The notes beneath the pieces are model-generated. The model saw only the letters and a program-made list of their open reading frames with translations. It was not told the origin of the DNA and made no database searches. Of a DNA stretch of 64,000 nt, positions 43,561 through 51,249 are shown piece by piece. The translations under genes were made by a program, and so were the position numbers. The stretch spans positions 462,409 through 526,408 of the forward strand of contig NZ_JPIK01000004.1 of the NCBI RefSeq assembly GCF_000717475.1, read 5' to 3'. Numbering within the stretch: position 1 is the first letter of the stretch; each line of letters begins with the position of its first letter. Source of the DNA: Desulfonatronum thiodismutans (GTDB taxonomy: Bacteria > Desulfobacterota > Desulfovibrionia > Desulfovibrionales > Desulfonatronaceae).

Positions 43561-43803
43561 ATGGATGACGCAGCGGCAAAACAAGCCATAGTCGACGGCA
43601 TGATGGCCAAAAGCAAAAACAAGTCAAAATTCTATTTTAAAGACTTGGCCGCCATGGTTCCGGAAATCAAAACCCTGCACGCAAAAAAACTTCTGGGCCA
43701 GATGGTCAACGAAGAAGTTCTGGAATACTGGTCCAGCGGCAGCACCACCTTTTACGGCCTCAAAGGCGCCGGCAAGCAGCATGCCGGGGAAGGCGAAGAT
43801 TAG
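43561..43803 (+). CDS. dsrD: DsrD, activator of DsrAB
   Basis: The 80-residue winged-helix protein (KSKFYFKDLAAMVPEIKTLH, VNEEVLEYWSSGSTTFYGLK) is the usual size and sequence of DsrD. DsrD was long taken for a DNA-binding protein; later work shows that it stimulates sulfite reduction by DsrAB. GAGGAG precedes the ATG. It follows dsrB after the hairpin. Confidence 0.95.
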   Translation: MDDAAAKQAIVDGMMAKSKNKSKFYFKDLAAMVPEIKTLHAKKLLGQMVNEEVLEYWSSGSTTFYGLKGAGKQHAGEGED

Positions 43804-43872
43804 CAGCAGCCTTTTCCAGGGGCTTCCCAGAATACATCATCCGTTCGGCACATGCTCCACTCATCGCCCACC

Positions 43873-43895
43873 TCATGATGGCACTCGCATCATGA
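43873..43895. promoter_or_regulatory. Inverted repeat TCATGATG...CATCATGA between dsrD and cbiA
   Basis: Perfect 8-bp arms surround a 7-base spacer (GCACTCG). The site is 70 bp past dsrD and 138 bp before cbiA. There is no U-tract, so an operator or a weak terminator are both possible. Confidence 0.4.
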
Positions 43896-44032
43896 CCCCT
43901 CGGCGCTGACCCCACAGCCATCACGACAACGGATATGCGACGAACTATTTTGGGACGCCCCAATTTTTAAACGAGATTTCGTCTCATCATTCTTCCTTTC
44001 TCCACCTTTCCACCACTCTCCCCACACGCTCC

Positions 44033-45568
44033 GTGAACACTCCTCCACGCTTGATTCTGGCCGGTCTGAGCGGTGGAGCCGGGAAAACCATCATTTCCCT
44101 GGGCCTGTGCCGCGCACTGACCGATATCGGATTGCGAATCCAGCCGTTCAAAAAGGGACCGGACTACATTGATGCCGCCTGGCTTGGCTTGGCCGCCCGG
44201 CGGGAGACGTCCAATCTCGACCCGTTCATGATGCCCGGCGATTCGCTGGTGCGCCTTTTTCTCCGAGAGTCCGCCTCGGCCGACATGGCCCTGATCGAGG
44301 GCAACAGGGGACTCTTCGACGGCAAGGACACCAGTGGTTCCTGTTCCACCGCGGAATTGGCTAGGCTGCTTCAAACACCGGTGGTGCTGATCATCAACTG
44401 CACCAAGATGACCCGCACTGTGGCCGCCTTAATCCTTGGCTGCCGGACCTTTGAACCAAACCTGCGCCTTGCGGGCGTCATTCTCAACCGAACCGCCGGG
44501 CAACGCCACAAGACCATTCTCCGCCAGTGCATCGAACAGTACACGGATGTCCCCGTGGTCGGCATTCTTCCCAAGATCAAGCCGGACCCCATCCCGGAAC
44601 GCCACATGGGCTTGGTTTCGGATCAGGAATGCGCCGAGGCCGATGCGACCCTGAGCAGCCTCGCCACCATCGCCCGAGACTGTCTGGACATCGAGACCAT
44701 TCGAAAGATCGCCACCAGCGTCTCCAGTATACCTTTGCCCGATCCGTCCCAAGGCCGTCTCCGGGAGTGCTGCTTCACGGCAGTGCTTTGCCCAAAAGGC
44801 GATGCAACAAGTCTGCTCGTTCAGCAGCCATCGCAGACAGACAATCAGGCGGCACAACCAGCTCTGCAGGTCTCCCGGCAGGAGGATGAGCGACTCCTTC
44901 CGACCACCACCGTTCGCATTGGAGTGGTCCGGGATGCGGCACTCTGGTTTTATTACCGCGAAAATTTAGAGGAATTGCGAAGAAATGGAGCAGAGTTGGT
45001 GGAGCTCAGCCTGCTCTCGCCCGCGCCGTGGCCCGAACTCCACGGGCTCTACCTGGGGGGAGGATTTCCGGAAACCCAGGCCGAGCAACTAACCAGAAAC
45101 GAGACCACAAGGGCCCTGGTTTACCGACTCGCTGGGCAAGGTCTCCCCATCTACGCGGAATGCGGTGGGTTCATGTATTTGGGGCAAAGCCTGATTTGCC
45201 GGGAAACCATTTACCCGATGGCCGGGGTTTTCCCCGTCCAGACCATGCTCTGCGCCAAACCACAGGGTCATGGGTACACAGTGGCCAAGGTAGTCCATCC
45301 CAACCCCTTTCATGCCGTGGGACTGGAATTCACAGGCCATGAATTTCATTATTCAAAATGCGTCACCCCATTACCGCCAGAGATGTCCTTTGCCTTGGAA
45401 ATGCAAAGGGGCAGTGGTATCGACCAAAATCGAGACGGACTGATTTTCCGCAACACCTTTGCCTGTTACACCCACCTGCACACCCTTGGAGTGCCGACAT
45501 GGGCCGTAAACTTCGTAGCGGCATCCCGGCGCTACCAGGAAAACGGCCCAGAGAACGATCAAACATGA
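44033..45568 (+). CDS. cbiA: Cobyrinate a,c-diamide synthase CbiA (DsrN-like)
   Basis: The 511-residue protein has an N-terminal ATPase domain (LAGLSGGAGKTIISLGLCRA, FKKGPDYID, EGNRGLFDG) and a C-terminal class I glutamine amidotransferase domain with the nucleophile Cys in YAECGGFMYLG. CbiA amidates side chains a and c of cobyrinate. The copy next to dsr genes (DsrN) is proposed to amidate the siroheme of DsrAB instead. Its place just after dsrABD supports that second role. The start is GTG at 44033 without a good Shine-Dalgarno. The middle (residues about 245-300) is a variable, low-conservation linker. Confidence 0.9.
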   Translation: MNTPPRLILAGLSGGAGKTIISLGLCRALTDIGLRIQPFKKGPDYIDAAWLGLAARRETSNLDPFMMPGDSLVRLFLRESASADMALIEGNRGLFDGKDTSGSCSTAELARLLQTPVVLIINCTKMTRTVAALILGCRTFEPNLRLAGVILNRTAGQRHKTILRQCIEQYTDVPVVGILPKIKPDPIPERHMGLVSDQECAEADATLSSLATIARDCLDIETIRKIATSVSSIPLPDPSQGRLRECCFTAVLCPKGDATSLLVQQPSQTDNQAAQPALQVSRQEDERLLPTTTVRIGVVRDAALWFYYRENLEELRRNGAELVELSLLSPAPWPELHGLYLGGGFPETQAEQLTRNETTRALVYRLAGQGLPIYAECGGFMYLGQSLICRETIYPMAGVFPVQTMLCAKPQGHGYTVAKVVHPNPFHAVGLEFTGHEFHYSKCVTPLPPEMSFALEMQRGSGIDQNRDGLIFRNTFACYTHLHTLGVPTWAVNFVAASRRYQENGPENDQT

Positions 45569-45580
45569 CGCAGTCGAAAT

Positions 45581-46276
45581 TCAGGCCACAATCTTGGCCA
45601 AGGCTTCCCGTGCAAGGTCGCTGACGAGATACTCCCGCAACTGATCGTCGCGGTACAGCACGACGACGCTTTTGTCTTCAATCAAGGATCGCACCGCGGA
45701 CGCGGTCTCATACCCGGCTCCCATCGAACACAGCCCCCAAAGGCCCAGAGCCCGTTTTTCCGCGTCTTCATCCTTCAACAGCTCAAGAAACGTCGAGCGG
45801 CCCTGCTGAACCAAATCCGGCTGCTTTTCGGCCAATCTGGCCATGCCCCAGTAGACCCCGCGCCGCAACGGCTCATGGTCGAGGTAGTTGCCGTCACCGG
45901 ACGTGGGTTCCTGGGCGTAGGAAATCAGAATCCGATTGAATTCCACGGCCAGCCTTGGACACCGTGCCAGGCTCTCTCCCATGGATTCCGGGGCTCCCCA
46001 GCCAATGGCCCCGGATTCTTCATTCAAATTCCACATCAACCGGCGCATGACCACCCGCGCTGATTCCAGGTCCTGCTCCGCCAGCCTGGCGACGATCTCC
46101 CCAAAGGCTGAAACAGCCCGCCACTTCAAGAGCGGTTCCGGAGCCAACAGCAGGGAAAAAAGCGGCCCCAAAGTCTTACGGGGCGGCAAATCGAAGTAGT
46201 GCCCTAATCGCTCTCGCCAATCGTCTTGAAGCAGGAAAGCTGAAAAATCCTGCTTCATGGATTTGAAATACGCCAC
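45581..46276 (-). CDS. HEAT-like repeat protein of a sulfate-reducer family (DVU0298-like)
   Basis: The protein of about 231 residues is almost all helical. It contains repeats such as PLLKWRAVSAFGEIVARLAEQ, AEKRALGLWGLCSMGAGYET and LVSDLAREALAKIVA that have HEAT/PBS-lyase character. From memory it matches a family of Desulfovibrio proteins of unknown function. I chose GTG at 46276, preceded by GGGAGG; a GTG at 46297 would add seven residues. It lies convergent to cbiA, 12 bp away, within the accessory gene group between the two dsr operons. Confidence 0.7.
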   Translation of the reverse strand: MAYFKSMKQDFSAFLLQDDWRERLGHYFDLPPRKTLGPLFSLLLAPEPLLKWRAVSAFGEIVARLAEQDLESARVVMRRLMWNLNEESGAIGWGAPESMGESLARCPRLAVEFNRILISYAQEPTSGDGNYLDHEPLRRGVYWGMARLAEKQPDLVQQGRSTFLELLKDEDAEKRALGLWGLCSMGAGYETASAVRSLIEDKSVVVLYRDDQLREYLVSDLAREALAKIVA

Positions 46277-46338
46277 CAGGACCTCCCGACCGACCACCCA
46301 TCAGATGGCTTGAGCCTCTCGAACACCACGGTCAAAGA

Positions 46339-46962
46339 TCAAGATCGATGCTCTTCGAGCCGTGCGCGAAAATCCGGTACCACCTCGAAACCATACTCCA
46401 GGGCCTTGTCCATGTTCTCCAGGGCCAGGTCGAACTTGCCCTGGTCGTAATAGCACAGCGCGAGATTGTTGTAGGCCGGAGCGAAGCGCGGCTCGATCTT
46501 GATCGCCCGAGCGCAATGGTCGATACATTTTTCCAGGTCACCCAAGGCATAATACGCACTGGCCAGGGTCGTATGCGCCTGGACGAATTTTGGTTGGAGC
46601 GAAAGGGCCTGCAGCAGCGGCTCCAACGCTTTTTCCGGTTCACCCTGCTGGAGATGCACGAAACCGATATTGCCGTAAGGAACCGGGAACTTGGGACGCA
46701 CTTTTACGGCTTTTTGATTGAAGTAAAGGCAGCCCTCCAGGTCGTTTTGATACATCCGGATACCGCCCAGTTGCACATACGCCTCGGCCAACGTGGGCGA
46801 GGACTCCACGGCAGCAAAGAATTCTTCCTCAGCTTCCTTCCATTTGCGTTGGGAGAGGTAGGCAACTCCCAGATTGTAGTGCGAATTGCCGCAATCGGCG
46901 TTCTGAGCAAGCTGGTCTTTCTTTTCCTTGATAAAATCGTCGGTATTCGAGGATGCGTTCAT
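46339..46962 (-). CDS. TPR-repeat protein
   Basis: The 207-residue protein contains about five tetratricopeptide repeats starting near residue 25 (NSHYNLGVAYLSQRKWKEAE, AEAYVQLGGIRMYQNDLEG, PVPYGNIGFVHLQQGEPEKA, QAHTTLASAYYALGDLEKC, APAYNNLALCYYDQGKFDL). It has no signal peptide and should be a cytoplasmic scaffold. It is upstream of the HEAT-like gene and downstream of the 122-residue gene, on the same strand. Its partner is not known; linkage with dsr genes suggests a role in assembly. Confidence 0.85.
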   Translation of the reverse strand: MNASSNTDDFIKEKKDQLAQNADCGNSHYNLGVAYLSQRKWKEAEEEFFAAVESSPTLAEAYVQLGGIRMYQNDLEGCLYFNQKAVKVRPKFPVPYGNIGFVHLQQGEPEKALEPLLQALSLQPKFVQAHTTLASAYYALGDLEKCIDHCARAIKIEPRFAPAYNNLALCYYDQGKFDLALENMDKALEYGFEVVPDFRARLEEHRS

Positions 46963-47004
46963 GATCGCTCCAGTGAGTTTGCAGGGAATGGTTGTCGGTC
47001 TGAC

Positions 47005-47373
47005 CTAGTCGCGTCGGAATGTTCGTTGCTCCAAAACTTCTTCATGGGGCTGGGGTTGCTCCTGATACCAGCGGCAAAATTCATACATGGCCAGATAGCG
47101 CTCATCGTTATCCATCAGTCCCATGCACATGTCCAACACGGCTTTGGCGTAGACGTTGGAATAATGCTCTTCCTTGCGTTGTTGCAAAAACCCCATGGCC
47201 ATGGTCCGTGCGGTTTTGTCCGTGGTAAATTTTCGCAGGTCCAACGGGTCGTTAGGCTTCTGGAACGGGTCCCACTTGTCGTACCCGACTTTGGCGACAT
47301 AGGTCTTGGCTCGGGGAGAAAGACTCTCGTAAATCGCCCGTTTCTGCTCTTGCTGTTCGTCTATTTCCGACAT
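47005..47373 (-). CDS. Conserved hypothetical protein of the dsr accessory group
   Basis: The 122-residue soluble protein (SEIDEQQEQKRAIYESLSPR, AKVGYDKWDPFQKPNDPLDL, AMYEFCRWYQEQPQPHEEV) has no cysteine motif and no membrane segment, and I do not recognise a domain. Its start overlaps the end of the cysteine-cluster gene by 13 bp, so the two are translated together. Such overlap and its place between dsrD and dsrMKJOP suggest a conserved role in sulfate reducers. Confidence 0.75.
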   Translation of the reverse strand: MSEIDEQQEQKRAIYESLSPRAKTYVAKVGYDKWDPFQKPNDPLDLRKFTTDKTARTMAMGFLQQRKEEHYSNVYAKAVLDMCMGLMDNDERYLAMYEFCRWYQEQPQPHEEVLEQRTFRRD

Positions 47374-48188
47374 GGCTCGCAGCTCCCGGGATCACATTCG
47401 TTCGGACCGCAGGTACAGCCGTCCTTTTTGACCGGACCGCATCCACCAGGCAAAGTTCCGGAAACTGGAATGCCGGATACCGAACTGTCACCAGAAGAGC
47501 AGGAGCCGGATGAGCAGCCGCCAGAAGAACACCCGGAGGACGTCTGCAGCCCCAAATACTCATCGTCGTATACCGTGAGCAGGGCCATGGACGGAGGGAC
47601 GAGCATGTCGGCCATCTGATTGTACTTTGTATTCAGCGAGGCAACCAACTCCATGCTCAGAGCGGCCAATGCACGATGGATCTTGTCCACATGGACCGTA
47701 GGGTACGGAGCGCCGGGTGAAAACTTGGAAAGCGCGCAGGTCCTAGCCTTGCCGGCGACTTCCTGTGGAATGCCGTACAGCCGACAGGTAATGGGCCGAT
47801 ATGCGTAAAGGTCGCAACGATCCTGCGCGTTAAGCAACGGACACCGGACCCGCTTGCGAGCCATATCTTCCAGGATGACGTCGGTTTCCTCGCCGGAACG
47901 TTGCCTTTTGTGAGCCTGAAATTTCAATTTATATGCCGCGCGATCCGCTTGGTCGGCTTTGGCCAAAATCTGGTCCTTGACTTCCTTAGGCAGCACACCG
48001 TGAAAATGGTGATTCAAGTATAAGGCTTCAATTAAGGGCAAATCGAAAACCGCATGACAACAGTCACTGCATCCCGTCGTGCAGGTCACGCAGTCCGCGT
48101 GTTGATCCTTGACCGTCTCGAAAACCTTGTCCACATCAGCTAACAGTTTTTCGTATTTCGAAAAAAATGGTGAAAAATCCAGTGACAT
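47361..48188 (-). CDS. YkgJ-type cysteine-cluster protein with a Cys/Gly/Ser tail
   Basis: The 275-residue protein has the YkgJ (CxxCxxCC) domain: CTTGCSDCCHAVFDLPLIEA near residue 36, then RCPLLNAQDRCDLYAYRPIT with CRLYGIP. These cysteines probably bind zinc or an Fe-S cluster. The last 65 residues are a low-complexity tail with ten or more cysteines (SSGCSSGGCSSGSCSSG, later GCTCGPNECDPGSCEPC). TAGGAGT precedes the ATG. It heads a four-gene minus-strand group (this gene, the 122-residue gene, TPR, HEAT) inside the dsr region. The function is unknown. Confidence 0.8.
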   Translation of the reverse strand: MSLDFSPFFSKYEKLLADVDKVFETVKDQHADCVTCTTGCSDCCHAVFDLPLIEALYLNHHFHGVLPKEVKDQILAKADQADRAAYKLKFQAHKRQRSGEETDVILEDMARKRVRCPLLNAQDRCDLYAYRPITCRLYGIPQEVAGKARTCALSKFSPGAPYPTVHVDKIHRALAALSMELVASLNTKYNQMADMLVPPSMALLTVYDDEYLGLQTSSGCSSGGCSSGSCSSGDSSVSGIPVSGTLPGGCGPVKKDGCTCGPNECDPGSCEPCRK

Positions 48189-48204
48189 GCCGTACTCCTA
48201 AAAC

Positions 48205-48233
48205 GCCAAAAGGAGGGTGACCCTCCTTTTGGC
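48205..48233 (-). terminator. Terminator hairpin after the ferredoxin gene
   Basis: Perfect 13-bp arms (GCCAAAAGGAGGG and complement) flank a three-base loop. On the minus strand the stem is followed by GTTTTAGG. It lies 39 bp past the ferredoxin stop and just upstream of the YkgJ-type gene, so it separates the two units. Confidence 0.75.
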
Positions 48234-48271
48234 AAAAACGAATGACAGTTATGAGAGAAAAAAGTCGACGT

Positions 48272-48460
48272 CTAGACTTCCTCGACCGTGAGGGCGTTGG
48301 TTTCACAGACCTCAATGCACGATTCACAGCCCAGACACTCTTCCTCGTTCACGGCAACGGCCTTTCCGTCCTGAAGTTCATAGACTTCAACAGGGCAAAC
48401 ATCGACGCACTCGCCGTCGCCCGTACACTTGTCGACATCAACAGTAATCTTCCAACCCAT
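48272..48460 (-). CDS. Two-cluster ferredoxin with an Asp-type first motif
   Basis: The 62-residue ferredoxin has the motifs CTGDGECVDVCP and CLGCESCIEVCE. In the first, Asp takes the place of the second cysteine (Cys-x2-Asp-x2-Cys), as in Pyrococcus-type ferredoxins; the second motif is complete. It may therefore hold one easily converted [3Fe-4S]/[4Fe-4S] cluster and one stable [4Fe-4S]. It carries electrons at low potential in the cytoplasm. A terminator follows. It sits between the accessory group and dsrP. Confidence 0.9.
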   Translation of the reverse strand: MGWKITVDVDKCTGDGECVDVCPVEVYELQDGKAVAVNEEECLGCESCIEVCETNALTVEEV

Positions 48461-48838
48461 TTTCTACCTCCAGTTTAAATGAAATCTGCCCGGGATCAAT
48501 TCCGTGAGCAGGTTGTGGTGCTTCGACGTCGAACTCCCGACGCCACGGGCGAGGTCGTCCCGTATTCGGACGAAAAGCGCCCCCTCCTCGAAAGACAATC
48601 AAAATAACGCGCTGGTCGTGGTCCTGGCGCTGGAAATCCGAGCTATCGGCACGCCCATTGCCCTTCAGAAAAGCCGAACGACCAGATATTCTTGAGACGT
48701 TTAGGCTGTGATGTCAAGAGCGTGAAGGGCATTTTTGAGCAGGAATATTTCGCCGTTCGCGCATGGGACCAAAGGGGTTTCTCGCTTTGCTCAGCCTCTG
48801 TTCAGAGCCTGGACTTGCCGGACCGTCGGTCCAAAGAA
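48461..48838. other. Spacer between the ferredoxin gene and the dsrMKJOP terminator
   Basis: About 380 bp without a supported gene. It must hold the ferredoxin promoter on the minus strand. I see no repeat or RNA gene in it. Confidence 0.4.
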
Positions 48839-48870
48839 AAGCCCGCCGCGGTTCAGGTCGCGGCGGGCTT
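48839..48870 (-). terminator. Intrinsic terminator of the dsrMKJOP operon
   Basis: A 12-bp GC-rich stem (AAGCCCGCCGCG and complement) with an eight-base loop is followed on the minus strand by TTTTCTTTGG. It lies 34 bp past the dsrP stop, the position expected for the operon end. Confidence 0.85.
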
Positions 48871-48904
48871 GGAGGCTTGAATTCGAGACTACGCCCGGTA
48901 GCGC

Positions 48905-50059
48905 CTAGGACGCGGATTCCCGCTGTACCGCAAGGGCCACCTTGTACAGGACGGTCAGGATCAACAGGCCCACGGCGTACACTCCAATGGAGATGAAAAC
49001 CTCGGGAATCGTCGGCCAGTATTCCGTATGCACCTTGAAGGGGTTGGGAATGAATCCGCCGATGACCAGGGTCAGGCCCTTGTCGATCCAGCCGGCGACA
49101 AAAACCATGATCAGGGCGATAGTCATGGTTACCGGATTGTTCCGGGTTGCGGGGATGACCAGTAAAGCGAGAGAGACAACTCCCAAGAACACGAAGTTCC
49201 ACATCCAGGGCATCAACTGCTCTCCACCGTATCCCCCGAACATGTAGTCAAAGGCGGCCATTTTCGCGGGGTACTGGCTGTAGTAGGCGGAAAAGATTTT
49301 CAACAGCACCATGAACAAGTTGATGGCCCAGGCATAGGTGATGATCTTGGTCATGGTCTGGATCGCTTCCTTGGGAATCTTCAGATCCGAAACCTTTTGC
49401 ACGATCATCAGAATCAACAGCAGCAGGGCGGGACCGGCCGCGAAAGCACCGGACAGGAAGCTGGCCGCCAGCAAGGAGTCATGCCAGAAGTACCGTCCGG
49501 GAAGGCCGGCATACAAAAACGCCGTGACCGTGTGGATGCTCACGGCCCAGGGAATGGACACGTAAATCAGGACCTTGACCCAGGAAGCAGGGCGAACGCC
49601 TTTCTTCACGGCGTGCAGCACCGACCAGCCGATGATGATGTTCAGGAAGAGATATCCGTTCAAGACCACCATGTCCCAGAACAGGACCGAGTTGGGGGTG
49701 GGGTAAAGGATAACGTTCATCAGTCGCTGGGGTTGACCCAGGTCGACAACGACGAACAGCAGACAGACGACAACCGCGGAGACGGCCAGAAACTCGCCGA
49801 AGATGACCAGCTTCCCAAAGGCCTTATGATCGTGCAGATAATAGGGCAGGACCAGCATGACCGCCGAGGCGGCGATGCCGACCATGTAGGTCAGCTGTCC
49901 GATGTACAGTCCCCAGGAAACGTCCCGGTTCAGACCGGTGACGCCCAGGCCCTGCTGCAACTGATACACGTAAAAGCCGAAACCGATACCGATGACGACG
50001 AGGAGCGTGGCGATCCACCCCCAGTACGCCTTGTTTCCCTGTAACGCTTTTTCCAACAT
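48905..50059 (-). CDS. dsrP: DsrP, NrfD-like quinone-interacting membrane subunit
   Basis: The 384-residue protein has about ten hydrophobic segments and NrfD/PsrC-type features (WGLYIGQLTYMVGIAASAVM, PWAVSIHTVTAFLYAGLPGR, AGWIDKGLTLVIGGFIPNPF). It is the second membrane module of DsrMKJOP and exchanges electrons with menaquinone and the periplasmic DsrO/DsrJ. It is the last gene of the operon, 11 bp after dsrO, followed by a clear terminator. Confidence 0.95.
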   Translation of the reverse strand: MLEKALQGNKAYWGWIATLLVVIGIGFGFYVYQLQQGLGVTGLNRDVSWGLYIGQLTYMVGIAASAVMLVLPYYLHDHKAFGKLVIFGEFLAVSAVVVCLLFVVVDLGQPQRLMNVILYPTPNSVLFWDMVVLNGYLFLNIIIGWSVLHAVKKGVRPASWVKVLIYVSIPWAVSIHTVTAFLYAGLPGRYFWHDSLLAASFLSGAFAAGPALLLLILMIVQKVSDLKIPKEAIQTMTKIITYAWAINLFMVLLKIFSAYYSQYPAKMAAFDYMFGGYGGEQLMPWMWNFVFLGVVSLALLVIPATRNNPVTMTIALIMVFVAGWIDKGLTLVIGGFIPNPFKVHTEYWPTIPEVFISIGVYAVGLLILTVLYKVALAVQRESAS

Positions 50060-50070
50060 ATTTGGTCACC

Positions 50071-50856
50071 TCATATCAGATAGAAGACGTGGGGGTTGGT
50101 CCCCAGGGAAGGCTTGCGACGCAGGCTGTACCGCTCCCGCAACACCCGACGCACTTCGGAGTCCTCATTGGCCAGGTCGCCGAAAATCAGCGCTCCTTCC
50201 GAGGCCTCGACGCAGGCTGGAAGCTGCCCTTTGGCCAACCGGTCTTCACAGAACGTGCACTTCTCCACGACGCCCTTCATCCGGGTGGGGTAGTAGGGAT
50301 CGATGTTTTCGATGAACGGCCGCGGATCCCAGAAGTTGAAGCTCCTCGCGCCGTAGGGACAGCCGGCCATGCAGTACCGGCAACCGATGCAGCGGTGCAT
50401 GTCCATCATCACAATGCCGTCGTCGCGCTTGAACGTGGCCTTGGTCGGACAGACCCGCACGCAGGGCGGATTGTCGCAGTGGTTGCACAGCACCATAAAG
50501 GGCTGATTCTTGACCCTGTCCGGAACCAAAGCGTGCTGCTGGTCCGGGAAGGCGTGCTTGAAACTGTCGGTCCACAACCACTTGATTTCCTGGTCTCCGG
50601 GGATGTGCGGCACGTTGTGCAGAACATGACAGGCATCGATGCACTTCTGGTACACCTGGGCCGTGGTGAACTTCTCCGTATCGATGAGCATGGCCCAGCG
50701 CTTGGCGGTCAGGGCTTCAGGATACTCTCCGACCTTCGAAGGCCCAGAAGCTTCCAGCGCGCCCGGGGCCAACAGCTCCATCGCCGCGTGTCCGGCCACT
50801 CCGGCCAGAGTCGTCAGTCCGGCGGCCTTCAGAAAGGTTCTTCGATTTATGGCCAT
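50071..50856 (-). CDS. dsrO: DsrO, Tat-exported iron-sulfur subunit
   Basis: The 261-residue protein has a twin-arginine signal (INRRTFLKAAG, residues 3-13) and then ferredoxin-type Cys blocks CNHCDNPPCVRVCP, CIGCRYCMAGCPYG and CTFCEDRL with a further ACVEAS. It binds several [4Fe-4S] clusters on the periplasmic face of DsrMKJOP and links DsrP with DsrJ. It follows dsrJ after 3 bp. Confidence 0.95.
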   Translation of the reverse strand: MAINRRTFLKAAGLTTLAGVAGHAAMELLAPGALEASGPSKVGEYPEALTAKRWAMLIDTEKFTTAQVYQKCIDACHVLHNVPHIPGDQEIKWLWTDSFKHAFPDQQHALVPDRVKNQPFMVLCNHCDNPPCVRVCPTKATFKRDDGIVMMDMHRCIGCRYCMAGCPYGARSFNFWDPRPFIENIDPYYPTRMKGVVEKCTFCEDRLAKGQLPACVEASEGALIFGDLANEDSEVRRVLRERYSLRRKPSLGTNPHVFYLI

Positions 50857-50859
50857 GGC

Positions 50860-51249
50860 TTATTCCTCCCCCATTGACGGTACGACGTGGCAATCCCAGC
50901 AGTGCGGGGCGATGGCCAAAGCATCGTGACATCGGTCGCAGAACGTGTCCTTGTTGGCATGGCACTGGCTCGACAGACAGGTTTTGGTCAGGCTCATGTC
51001 GAAGCGCTTTCCCGTTTCACTGGTATACAGGCGCATATTGTCCCGAACCGCCAAATCCCGCCAATCGTCCAGCAGGATCATATGGTTGGCGCGCATCCAG
51101 TCTCCGGACTCGACGCATTCTTCCTCAGTCTCAGGCAAGACCAGTTCCGGTGCTTCGAAGGCCGCCCTGCCGAGGTTCGACCAAAACGGAAACGTCACCA
51201 GCCCAAGAAAAATAACCAGTCCAGGTATGATTTTACCGGCGTTGTACAT
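50860..51249 (-). CDS. dsrJ: DsrJ, triheme cytochrome c
   Basis: The 129-residue protein has an uncleaved-looking signal anchor (KIIPGLVIFLGLVTFPFW) and three heme c motifs: CLSSQCH (Cys-x4-Cys-His), CDRCH and CWDCH. The cysteine in EEECVESGDW is the likely axial ligand of the unusual His/Cys heme known in DsrJ. It is a periplasmic component. Its start overlaps the dsrK stop by one base. Confidence 0.95.
   Translation of the reverse strand: MYNAGKIIPGLVIFLGLVTFPFWSNLGRAAFEAPELVLPETEEECVESGDWMRANHMILLDDWRDLAVRDNMRLYTSETGKRFDMSLTKTCLSSQCHANKDTFCDRCHDALAIAPHCWDCHVVPSMGEE

Noticed and set aside
41094..43622. Long minus-strand frames across dsrA and dsrB
   Set aside because: They are antisense shadows of the two sulfite reductase genes and lack a ribosome binding site and motifs.
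46348..47619. A 423-codon plus-strand frame
   Set aside because: It spans the antisense of three real genes (TPR, 122-residue, cysteine-cluster) and so cannot be a single gene.
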